Origin: Micavibrio sp. UBA7689
GTDB taxonomy: Bacteria > Pseudomonadota > Alphaproteobacteria > Micavibrionales > Micavibrionaceae
Assembly (NCBI GenBank): GCA_002482805.1
Contig: DLGR01000028.1
Span: forward strand, 2,692-30,889
DNA: 28,198 bases
Direction: 5' to 3'
The notes beneath the pieces are model-generated. The model did not search any database and was not told the DNA's origin. It saw only the letters and a list, made by a program, of their open reading frames with translations. Made by a program: the position numbers and the translations under genes. Of this stretch, positions 19,632 to 27,087 are shown piece after piece. Positions within the stretch are counted from its first letter, which is position 1. Each line of letters begins with the position of its first letter.

Positions 19632-20542
19632 GCAGTCTTCATATTCAAACGCAGGACGGGGATGCTTTGGCGCTTCAGGGAAAAATGCAAAGGGCTTTTC
19701 ATTTCCACGGGTTCGCCGTCCAACGATATCAGTATTTTTCTATCTTTCGTGTTCACGATCAATTCCTCCGCTTCAAAGGATAGAATGGATTCATTGTCCT
19801 GCCAATTGCCTTGCCACATAGAAAAAGCGATTTTCAGGCCATCGAGCACGCTTTGCGGCGCGGCGGAGTAAACGGCAAGCTTACCGTCTTTCAGCGATTC
19901 ACGTAAAAAACGCCCCGCCATGGGGTCGGCCCCATTCTGGACGAAACGGTTGTTGGAGACGATCAGCGCGGTGGTTTCAAGCGGGAACGGTTCATCCGTC
20001 TCTTTCGCCTGCAAATATAACGTTTCCTTTATCTCCCCCGACATGCCGCGTTTTATAGTGGAAAGGAATTTCGTGAGCGCGGCGAGCGAGGTTTCTTCGC
20101 GTAATTCTTCGCGAGCAACAGCACTTTCGGGTACGAAGCCGATCACAGCGGAGCACAGGAACATTTTACCGTTCACCATGCCGACATCAATCTTGTCGAC
20201 CTGCACATCATCAAACGCCGAAAGTGTTTGTTCGAAGGTAGGGTGCGAGCCCAAATCCTGCGCCAACAAATTCATGGTACCGAGCGGGAGAATGCCGAAC
20301 GGAATGCCCTTGGGTCCCAGAATTTGCGCGGCACATACAGCTGTGCCATCGCCCCCTCCGATCAACAGAGGATTTTTAGACGCAATTTTTTCGAGCGTGT
20401 TGGACATGTCTCCGCTTTCGACGACCATCAGGTCACCGATGCGTTCGCCCAGAGATTCTTTGAGCAACGAGGAAACTTTTTCTTCCCCCAGCCGGAGAAC
20501 GGAACCGCCCGATTTATTGATAAAAACATCAATTTTGTTCAT
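19628..20542 (-). CDS. Diacylglycerol kinase-family lipid kinase
   Basis: Member of the DAGK catalytic-domain family (YegS/BmrU-like and sphingosine/diacylglycerol kinases), which phosphorylates a lipid hydroxyl with ATP. The nucleotide-binding GGGDGT lies at residues 62–67, followed by GILPLGTMNLLAQDLG, the second conserved motif. A C-terminal beta-rich domain ends with ILISLDGEPVEM, also typical. The 304-residue length is normal. The exact lipid is unknown. The ATG has AAGGAC about nine bases upstream. It is the first gene of a minus-strand set with the phosphoesterase and pdxA and is divergent from argG. Confidence 0.92.
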   Translation of the reverse strand: MNKIDVFINKSGGSVLRLGEEKVSSLLKESLGERIGDLMVVESGDMSNTLEKIASKNPLLIGGGDGTAVCAAQILGPKGIPFGILPLGTMNLLAQDLGSHPTFEQTLSAFDDVQVDKIDVGMVNGKMFLCSAVIGFVPESAVAREELREETSLAALTKFLSTIKRGMSGEIKETLYLQAKETDEPFPLETTALIVSNNRFVQNGADPMAGRFLRESLKDGKLAVYSAAPQSVLDGLKIAFSMWQGNWQDNESILSFEAEELIVNTKDRKILISLDGEPVEMKSPLHFSLKRQSIPVLRLNMKTA

Positions 20543-20843
20543 ATATATAAGTCCTTATCCGAAACAAACGCCAAAAGCCACCTCTGCGTTCCCCCTTAAG
20601 TATAAGAAAGATATTGCGAATCGGGCGGATTTCGTGTTTTCTAAAGCCCATGAGCAAACATGCAGTCCTTTTTGCCCGCCGCCGCCGCGATGATCGACGT
20701 ATCACCGCGTCCCGTGGCGTTGGCCCCTGCGTGTAACCGGATAAATTTCCACCAAGGCAGTGAATCAACCGAAACGTGCGACGCGACATACCAAAAACAA
20801 GCGCGGTATTCCGCATGACCAATTTTTTAAAAGGAAAGAAATT
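20543..20843. other. Divergent intergenic region between the lipid kinase and argG
   Basis: This 301-base gap should hold promoters in both directions. On the minus strand a TATACT -10-like box lies ahead of the kinase gene, without a good -35. On the plus strand a weak TTGGCC–16–TAAATT pair falls near 20720–20750. A short hairpin GCGG/CCGC, followed seven bases later by TTTTTT, lies just before the argG ribosome binding site (about 20803–20828). Two short overlapping plus-strand frames occur, one arginine-rich (20650–20736) and one longer (20660–20818). Confidence 0.5.
20650..20736 (+). CDS. Possible arginine-rich leader peptide ahead of argG
   Basis: A 28-codon frame whose product begins MSKHAVLFA and then reads RRRRDDRR, followed by ITASRGVGPCV: seven arginines in 28 residues, six of them in eight consecutive codons. 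It ends 107 bases before argG on the same strand. Short peptides rich in the end-product amino acid are the hallmark of ribosome-mediated attenuators, and a weak hairpin with a T-run follows before argG. Against it: the ribosome binding site is poor (AAAG close to the ATG), the arginine run comes from a GCC/CGC triplet repeat, and the overlapping frame reads it as Ala. Treat as a hypothesis. Confidence 0.25.
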   Translation: MSKHAVLFARRRRDDRRITASRGVGPCV

Positions 20844-22121
20844 ATGAACGCCCAAGCTGAAAACAAAAAAGTTGTCCTCGCCTATTCCGGTGGTCTGGAC
20901 ACATCCGTCATTTTGAAATGGCTACTGGAACAAGGCTATGAAGTAATCTGCTATATGGCCGATGTCGGACAAAAAGAAGATATGGAAGCAGCCAAGAAAA
21001 AAGCGCTCGATATCGGAGCCTCGAAAATCTTTATCGAAGACCTGAAAAAGGAATTTATTACGGATTACATCTTCCCCGCTTTCTCCGCGGGCGTGATTTA
21101 TGAAAGACGTTATCTGCTCGGCACGTCTCTCGCTCGCCCGATAACGGCGAAAAGACAGATTGAAATCGCCCAACGCGAAGGCGCGGCTTATGTGGCGCAT
21201 GGCTGTACGGGCAAGGGCAACGATCAGGTGCGTTTCGAGCTCACCTATTATGCACTCCAGCCCGACATCAAAGTCATTTCGCCTTGGAAGACGCCCGAGT
21301 TCTTGGCGCGCTTCAGAGGCCGTTCCGATATGATCCAGTATTCCGAACAGCACGGCATTCCGATCAAGGCGAGCCGCGCTAAACCCTATTCTGAGGATGA
21401 AAACCTTCTGCACATCAGCCACGAGGCCGGCATTCTGGAAGACCCGAATGCCATCACGGAAGAGAGCGTCTATTCCCACACCGCGCCGATTTTGGAAACG
21501 CCGGACAAACCCGATTTCATCAAAATCGATTTCGAAAAAGGCATTCCGGTAAAAGTGCTGGACATGGAAAGCGGCAAATCGGCGACCGATCCTCTTGAGA
21601 TGTTCACACTGCTCAACCAACTCGGCCACAAGCATTGTATCGGGCGTTTGGATATGGTGGAAAACCGTTTCGTCGGCATCAAATCACGCGGCGTGTATGA
21701 ATCACCCGGCGGTCAGATTTTGTGGAACGCGCACACGGATCTTGAATCCATCACGATGGACCGCGAAGTGCTCATCCTCAAGAACATGCTTTCCGACAAG
21801 CTCTCGCAATTGATCTATAACGGTTTCTGGTTCTCACCGGAAAAAGAAATGATCATGGCCGCGATCGACCAAAGTCAAAAAACGGTGCAAGGCACGGTTA
21901 CGGTGCAGTTGTTTAAAGGTAGCGCCTATCCCGTCGCACGTACCTCCCCGCTTTCGCTCTATGATCCCGAGCTTTCGTCCATGGATGTGGCGGGTGGATA
22001 CGACCAGCAGGATGCGGGCGGTTTCATCCGTATCAACGCGATCCGTTTGAAAGCCTATACGGCGGTGAAAAACAAATTGAGCAAAATGGGCGGCAAGACC
22101 AAGCATGACAAAGCAGCCTAA
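20844..22121 (+). CDS. argG: Argininosuccinate synthase
   Basis: Joins citrulline and aspartate using ATP in the penultimate step of arginine biosynthesis. The 425-residue protein has the PP-loop AYSGGLDTSV near residue 13, YERRYLLGTSLARP, the HGCTGKGNDQVRFELTYYAL citrulline/aspartate-binding region and VENRFVGIKSRGVYE, all typical. The start is the ATG preceded by AAGGAAAG; upstream in-frame ATGs lack one. argH overlaps its last 17 bases on the same strand, so the two genes form an operon with coupled translation. Confidence 0.98.
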   Translation: MNAQAENKKVVLAYSGGLDTSVILKWLLEQGYEVICYMADVGQKEDMEAAKKKALDIGASKIFIEDLKKEFITDYIFPAFSAGVIYERRYLLGTSLARPITAKRQIEIAQREGAAYVAHGCTGKGNDQVRFELTYYALQPDIKVISPWKTPEFLARFRGRSDMIQYSEQHGIPIKASRAKPYSEDENLLHISHEAGILEDPNAITEESVYSHTAPILETPDKPDFIKIDFEKGIPVKVLDMESGKSATDPLEMFTLLNQLGHKHCIGRLDMVENRFVGIKSRGVYESPGGQILWNAHTDLESITMDREVLILKNMLSDKLSQLIYNGFWFSPEKEMIMAAIDQSQKTVQGTVTVQLFKGSAYPVARTSPLSLYDPELSSMDVAGGYDQQDAGGFIRINAIRLKAYTAVKNKLSKMGGKTKHDKAA

Positions 22122-23415
22122 ACAAAACGCAAACACGATGTGGGGCGGGCGGTTTGACTCCGCCCCTTCCGAAATCATGAATGAAATCAATTCTTCCATC
22201 GGCGTAGACCAGCGTTTGTACCGTCAGGACATCGCTGGTTCCATCGCGCATGCACGCATGCTCGGCAAGACTGGCATTTTGAAAGAAGATGAAAGCGCTG
22301 CGCTTATCAAAGGCCTTGAAGGCATTCTAGCCGATACCGAGGCGGGGAAAATCACCTTTCGTGAAGATCTTGAAGATATTCATATGAATATCGAACATAT
22401 ATTGACGGAGCGCATCGGCCCGCTTGGCGGAAAACTGCACACGGCGCGTTCTCGGAACGATCAGGTGGCGACAGATTTCCGTTTATGGCTGCGCGATGCA
22501 ATTTCAAATGTCGTTGCAGAAATTGAAACACTGCGCGTCACGCTGAGCGCACGATCCAAAGAACATGACAAAACCGTGATGGCGGGTTTTACGCATCTGC
22601 AATCGGCCCAGCCCGTAACATTCGGCAAACATCTGGATGCCTATGTTCAGATGCTGTCCCGCGATGTGGGTAGATTTAAAGATGCGCAGGTGCGTATGAA
22701 TGAATGCCCGCTTGGGGCGGGCGCGCTGGCAGGCACGCAATTCCCGATTGATCGCGCCATGACGGCAAAAGAACTCGGTTTTGACCGCCCCGTTTCGAAC
22801 ACGATGGACGCTGTGGGCAGCCGCGATTTCGCGCTGGAGTTTTTATCGTCCGCTTCCATATGCATGGTTCATCTTTCCCGTTTGGCGGAAGAGCTTATCC
22901 TCTGGTCCACGGCGCAATTCGGTTATGTGCGTTTGTCAGATGATTTCACCAGCGGTTCATCCATTATGCCGCAAAAGAAAAACCCTGATGCCGCGGAACT
23001 GGTGCGTGGTAAATCGGCACGCGTGATCGGCACGAACACACAGATGCTTACATTGATGAAAGCCCTGCCCCTCACCTACAACAAAGACATGCAAGAAGAC
23101 AAGGAAGCTGTTTTCGACGCATTCGATACGGTCGTGTTATGCCTGCGCGCCATGGACGGCATGATTGCGGGCATGAAAGTCAACGAGCCGCGTATGCATG
23201 AAGATGCCATCAGCGGTTATTCCACCGCGACGCGTCTTGCCGACTGGCTGGTCATGAATTTGGACATTCCGTTTCGGGAAGCACACCACATCACAGGGCG
23301 TATCGTAAAAATAGCCGAAGGCAAAAACCTGCGGCTCGATCAATTGTCTTTGGATGATTATAAATCCGTGGAAGAAAAGATTACGGAAGATGTAATTGCG
23401 ACGGTGACTCTTTAG
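22105..23415 (+). CDS. argH: Argininosuccinate lyase, lacking the usual C-terminal tail
   Basis: Cleaves argininosuccinate to arginine and fumarate. The fumarase/aspartase-superfamily motifs are intact: LHTARSRNDQVATDFRLW, GFTHLQSAQPVTFG with the catalytic His, and the mobile loop GSSIMPQKKNP at about residues 283–293 with the catalytic Ser. The start MTKQPKQNANTMWGGRFDSA lies within the end of argG. The protein stops after EEKITEDVIATVTL at 436 residues. Typical ArgH (about 457–470) continues for some 30 more residues with a conserved segment containing a GG turn, and I could not find that tail in any frame after the stop. The end also overlaps a convergent gene by 35 bases. The active-site residues suggest it may still function, but the loss is unusual. 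Confidence 0.95.
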   Translation: MTKQPKQNANTMWGGRFDSAPSEIMNEINSSIGVDQRLYRQDIAGSIAHARMLGKTGILKEDESAALIKGLEGILADTEAGKITFREDLEDIHMNIEHILTERIGPLGGKLHTARSRNDQVATDFRLWLRDAISNVVAEIETLRVTLSARSKEHDKTVMAGFTHLQSAQPVTFGKHLDAYVQMLSRDVGRFKDAQVRMNECPLGAGALAGTQFPIDRAMTAKELGFDRPVSNTMDAVGSRDFALEFLSSASICMVHLSRLAEELILWSTAQFGYVRLSDDFTSGSSIMPQKKNPDAAELVRGKSARVIGTNTQMLTLMKALPLTYNKDMQEDKEAVFDAFDTVVLCLRAMDGMIAGMKVNEPRMHEDAISGYSTATRLADWLVMNLDIPFREAHHITGRIVKIAEGKNLRLDQLSLDDYKSVEEKITEDVIATVTL

Positions 23416-23824
23416 AAACCGGTTCGGGGGCTATGCCCAATCTTGCAGCTTCCGTTTGCTCCGTTTTTCTAAAATGCGTGTGGAAATAACTTATATCGTC
23501 GTCCGAAAGCTGCGGAAGTCTTTCTTTAACGTATTTAAATTTATCATGGCCATAAGAATTGTTTTTGCCGAATTTACGGTCATATTCCGCTTCCAGTCCT
23601 ACCAAAACGAAGGGGGAGCAATCTAATTTCATAGAATCGGTTTCGATGCGTTCGCCATATAGTTCGGCAATCGAATAATAGCGTTTTTTCACAGGCGCTT
23701 CGGAAATGGCTATCATTTCGTTCGTGCTGACTAGATAGTCTTGCCCATCGATAAACCTGCGTATGACGGCCAACAGAAATTCCCCTGCGGCACCGGATAA
23801 AGATTTATGATTTTCCCGTCCCAT
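23381..23824 (-). CDS. Unrecognised protein of about 147 residues, second gene of a cassette
   Basis: No family recognised. The start is set at the ATG at 23824 (MGRENHKSLSGAAGEFLLAV), which has GGGGA a few bases upstream inside the preceding gene and follows its stop by one base; the open frame extends further but would overlap that gene. The product looks soluble and mixed alpha/beta, with a Lys/Tyr-rich centre (KKRYYSIAELYGERIET) and a polar tail. It runs convergently with argH and overlaps its last 35 bases. The spacing says it works or is expressed with the 164-residue gene upstream. Confidence 0.65.
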   Translation of the reverse strand: MGRENHKSLSGAAGEFLLAVIRRFIDGQDYLVSTNEMIAISEAPVKKRYYSIAELYGERIETDSMKLDCSPFVLVGLEAEYDRKFGKNNSYGHDKFKYVKERLPQLSDDDISYFHTHFRKTEQTEAARLGIAPEPVSKESPSQLHLP

Positions 23825-23825
23825 G

Positions 23826-24320
23826 TTATTTCCCCAATACTGGCGCGCCCGGACGGCAAAACTCAACGACGTTATCCTTTTCAGGCGGAAAACGCGGGAC
23901 ATATCCCTGACGGCTTTCGTCCCAGGTGACGGAGTGTTTGCGCCAAATCATATTGATTTCTTCTCCCGGCATGTTTTTTGTTTTTTCGAGAATGAAATCC
24001 GCAATATCGGAAATCAGCTGGTTAAAACCGCCGGTTTGTTCACAGACATCATAAGCTTGATCCATAGTCATGTTCGCAATGACCGGTTTGTCTTTTTTAA
24101 ATTCGTCCCAGAAAGCCACCACAAATTGCGGATGTATATCTTTTTTATCGCATACTCTTTCGGCGAGGTGACCATAAGCATCTGCGTATGACATGTTACG
24201 GTCCGCTACACTGAGAGGTTTGGGTTCAAACCATTTCTTGATAGCGCCCATAAGGGAAAACCCGCTCTTTTCTGGATGGCGGCTGTCTACAGGATTAGTA
24301 AAGGTGTCCGTAGTTTTCAT
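23826..24320 (-). CDS. Unrecognised 164-residue protein, first gene of a cassette
   Basis: No family recognised. The product begins MKTTDTFTNPVDSRHPEKSG and is helical in the middle (QAYDVCEQTGGFNQLISDIADFILEK), with several tryptophans and no signal peptide or membrane segment. ATG is preceded by an AGGGAT site. The region upstream (24321–24420) is notably AT-rich and could hold a promoter, though no clear box pair was found. It is followed after one base by the 147-residue gene, so the two form a bicistronic unit inserted between argH and the TonB-dependent receptor. Confidence 0.7.
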   Translation of the reverse strand: MKTTDTFTNPVDSRHPEKSGFSLMGAIKKWFEPKPLSVADRNMSYADAYGHLAERVCDKKDIHPQFVVAFWDEFKKDKPVIANMTMDQAYDVCEQTGGFNQLISDIADFILEKTKNMPGEEINMIWRKHSVTWDESRQGYVPRFPPEKDNVVEFCRPGAPVLGK

Positions 24321-24421
24321 GGTGGGAAATCCCTTTTTTTCCGACCTTCACATTAAGCCTCTTGATTAAGAAAACAATATAAATATACACTTTATGAAAA
24401 TTAATAGGCATTTAATAAGTG

Positions 24422-24471
24422 ATTTTGGGGCCAATCGGCCCCAAAATTACAAAATCTTGTAATAATATTAT
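24422..24471. repeat. Two tandem hairpins with the same tetraloop, then an AT palindrome
   Basis: Perfect 11-bp stem ATTTTGGGGCC/GGCCCCAAAAT (24422–24432 and 24437–24447) with loop AATC, immediately joined to a perfect 7-bp stem ATTACAA/TTGTAAT (24446–24452 and 24457–24463), also with loop AATC. The palindrome ATAATATTAT (24462–24471) follows. They lie just after the TonB-receptor stop codon. The GC-rich stem lacks a T-run on either strand, so it is not a standard terminator. Confidence 0.75.
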
Positions 24472-24483
24472 AAAAATTGGCTT

Positions 24484-26478
24484 TTAGAATTTCACCAATA
24501 CACCCGCGTAGAGGCTTCTCCCTTCGCCCGGATAAAAGACATTCGTGCCAACTGCGCGCGCGTCCGTGACGGCGCTAAAGGCGGAAATATTTTCTTCATC
24601 CGTCAAATTACGTGCGTCAAAAAACAGCGTGATGTTTTCCTGCACATCCCATTCGCCCTTCAAACCGATCAACGCATGCGCGTCGGATTTCATCGTGTTC
24701 GCATAATCCACCCACGCGGCTTCGGGAACCAATTCCACATTTGGTTCGATGAAGAAATTATCGGCATCATACCTTGCGGCCAAACGAAGCTGATGCGGCG
24801 GGGCGCCTGCAAGATCGTTGTCTCCGTATTGCCTGTCCCCATCAAAGCGAAAATCGTTGAAGTTATAGATCGCGTTGAAAGAGAGTCTGTCGGTTGCCTG
24901 AAAACCCGCGCCGAGTTCTATGCCCTGATGTATGGTTTTACCGGCGTTGAATGTAGAGGCCGGCACATCGGGCGTGACAGTGAAGTTGAGCAACTCATCC
25001 CGTACTTGCGCGTGATAGATACCAACATCCCACGAGAAAGCACCCTGCTCCCCGCGCGTGCCTATCTCGGCTGTCCAAGCCTTTTGCATGTCGACTGGAA
25101 CGAAGCCCGGAATGGCTCCCTGCACAAGCTCCGAGAAAGTCGGCGCCTCGCTGCTGCGGGTTAGGCTGGCATAGACTTCCGAAGCAGGTGCAAAATTCCA
25201 CATTACCCCGATCTTGGGGTTGAGGCTGGTATAAGTTTTGTCATCGTTGTTGGCGGCGTTGCGATGATCTTCATATTCACGGTTTGCAAATGTGCCTTGA
25301 AAACCCGTAATCAAACTCCACTTAGGCGCAAACCGATAAGTGTGTTCGCCGTAGAGTTCGATATTCTCGGCAACCTGATCCGCATACGCCGTCAAAGCCC
25401 CGCGCTTGCCACCGATATTCACAAATCTTTTGGCATCGTTCACGCCGCGGCCGATATTCGCGCCGAGTACAAAGTTATCACCGTTCAAACGCGTGAACGC
25501 GCCTATATCAACAGAGTTTTGATCCAAAACCTGAAAGATCGGATGATAAAGGGATTTGTCGTTCACATATCCGCCCGCCTCAAGTTTCCAGCCATTATCG
25601 AGACGGAACGCCGTGCGGTTGGAAACACGTGTAGAGCGTATATCGCGGGCGTTGTCATTGATGACGTTGATATCTGGCACCGCTTCGGGCGTGTTCAGCG
25701 CGGTTTCTTTCGCCACCGTGCCCGGTACTTCCTGATTCAAATCGTTATAGGCTATATAAAAACGTGTTTCGGCATTGTGCCCGAGCGATGCACCAACATT
25801 CCCCGAAAAACGGCGGTTTTTTTGCTGGGTCTGGCGGCGGAAGCCATCGCTGACCGTCGACGTGGCGGCGGCGAAAACATCAGCGCCGTCAAATGTATGT
25901 GCTGCCTGCGCATGCAAACGTCCTGTCTTGTCGCTGCCGCCCTCGGCACGGAGTAAGCCTTCATAATCGATCGTGTGCGCGGTGGGCGTGACCATGTTGA
26001 TTGCGCCGCCCATCGTGGCCGCACCGTAGCGAAGCCCCTGCCCGCCGCGATAGACCTCTATGTGCTGCAGTGTCAGCGGATCGATTTCCTGAAAATCACC
26101 GCTTCCGTCTGCAAATGTGAGCGGGATACCGTCTTGAAGCAGCGTGATACCGCGTAGGTGGAAAGAACGCGACAGACCGGAGCCGCGAATAGAGAGACGC
26201 GATTCTTCACCATATCTTGGCTGTGCTAGAACACCCGGCGTGGTGGCAAGCATGTCTTTCATGGTAAGCGCGTAGCCTTCTTGAAACTTTTCGGCTTCCA
26301 CAATATCGGCGCCGCCCGGAACTTTGCGCAGTTCCTGTTTGGCGGCCTGTGGCCCCGTTGCTGTTAAACTGCCGCCCGCGCCTACGGGCACATGAACACG
26401 CATGGATTCGGCATGGCCTGTATTGGCGAATGCCACAAAGAGCGCAGCGCATGACACGCCGCAAACGAATTTATACAT
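24484..26478 (-). CDS. TonB-dependent outer-membrane receptor
   Basis: Outer-membrane active transporter for a scarce substrate, energised by TonB–ExbBD. The protein (664 residues) begins with a signal peptide of about 23 residues ending GHA. The plug domain follows (LRKVPGGADIVEAEKFQE, the conserved LSIRGSGLSRSFHLRGI and VYRGGQGLRYGAATMGGAIN), then a beta-barrel that ends FYPGEGRSLYAGVLVKF with the terminal Phe needed for assembly. ATG has AAGGAA upstream. It follows a DUF2946-like small protein by 49 bases. Such pairs are often linked to copper or other metal uptake, which suggests a metal or metal-chelate substrate; that is inference. No Fur box was seen in the region upstream. Confidence 0.93.
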   Translation of the reverse strand: MYKFVCGVSCAALFVAFANTGHAESMRVHVPVGAGGSLTATGPQAAKQELRKVPGGADIVEAEKFQEGYALTMKDMLATTPGVLAQPRYGEESRLSIRGSGLSRSFHLRGITLLQDGIPLTFADGSGDFQEIDPLTLQHIEVYRGGQGLRYGAATMGGAINMVTPTAHTIDYEGLLRAEGGSDKTGRLHAQAAHTFDGADVFAAATSTVSDGFRRQTQQKNRRFSGNVGASLGHNAETRFYIAYNDLNQEVPGTVAKETALNTPEAVPDINVINDNARDIRSTRVSNRTAFRLDNGWKLEAGGYVNDKSLYHPIFQVLDQNSVDIGAFTRLNGDNFVLGANIGRGVNDAKRFVNIGGKRGALTAYADQVAENIELYGEHTYRFAPKWSLITGFQGTFANREYEDHRNAANNDDKTYTSLNPKIGVMWNFAPASEVYASLTRSSEAPTFSELVQGAIPGFVPVDMQKAWTAEIGTRGEQGAFSWDVGIYHAQVRDELLNFTVTPDVPASTFNAGKTIHQGIELGAGFQATDRLSFNAIYNFNDFRFDGDRQYGDNDLAGAPPHQLRLAARYDADNFFIEPNVELVPEAAWVDYANTMKSDAHALIGLKGEWDVQENITLFFDARNLTDEENISAFSAVTDARAVGTNVFYPGEGRSLYAGVLVKF

Positions 26479-26527
26479 GGGGAAAATTTCCTTACTGATC
26501 AGATTGAAAAAACGATAGGCCGTTCAA

Positions 26528-26923
26528 TCAAGCCGAAGGCGGCCCTCTGGCCGTAAAGGAAAATACAGGAGAAGTTACGGGAAGCTGGACAGTGAAAAAA
26601 ACTGCAGGAATTTCGAGCGTCGCTGCGACGGGTGGATTGAGTGCCGGCGGTGCGATCAGAATTTTTTGTACGGCCAGCGTTTGATAGGCACAGACGGGAT
26701 TTTCTTTTTCTACCGGTTGGCTGGACGGCAGAGCGTCATCGGCAGGCACGAGCACGGTTTTCATGTCCATGCCGCTGCAAATAACGATTTCGGTGAAGCC
26801 GTCCTTGTTGACGGAAGGCATGAAACCCGCAGGCAGAATCGCCTGCACCGCAAAAGCCGCAAGGACGATCAGCATCATACATGCCGAAGCAATTCCCTGT
26901 TTCGAAAAGACGTTGCGTTTCAT
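26528..26923 (-). CDS. DUF2946-like small membrane-anchored protein
   Basis: Product of 131 residues from the ATG at 26923, which has AGGGGA upstream. An N-terminal membrane or signal segment (about residues 10–32: ACMMLIVLAAFAVQAILPAG) is followed by GFMPSV, then EIVICSGMDMKTVLV and a later PVCAYQTLA. This order of hydrophobic segment, GF/YMP, ICxG and a late Cys matches DUF2946 proteins, which often sit beside TonB-dependent receptors and copper genes. The open frame extends upstream through the tRNA gene, and that part is not coding. The tRNA-Trp gene ends 26 bases upstream. Function of the family is not established. Confidence 0.75.
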   Translation of the reverse strand: MKRNVFSKQGIASACMMLIVLAAFAVQAILPAGFMPSVNKDGFTEIVICSGMDMKTVLVPADDALPSSQPVEKENPVCAYQTLAVQKILIAPPALNPPVAATLEIPAVFFTVQLPVTSPVFSFTARGPPSA

Positions 26924-26949
26924 GGATTCCCCTGCAGTACCGATCGGCT

Positions 26950-27025
<76 letters not shown>

Positions 27026-27087
27026 AAAAGGCCGTGGGGTGTTTTTACCCAAAGACGCCCCCCATTGCCAGTGAAATTTGGAAGAAA

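Noticed and set aside
20660..20818. 52-codon plus-strand frame upstream of argG overlapping the arginine-rich frame
   Set aside because: No ribosome binding site, and the Ala run comes from the GCC repeat. Kept only as a counter-argument to the arginine leader.
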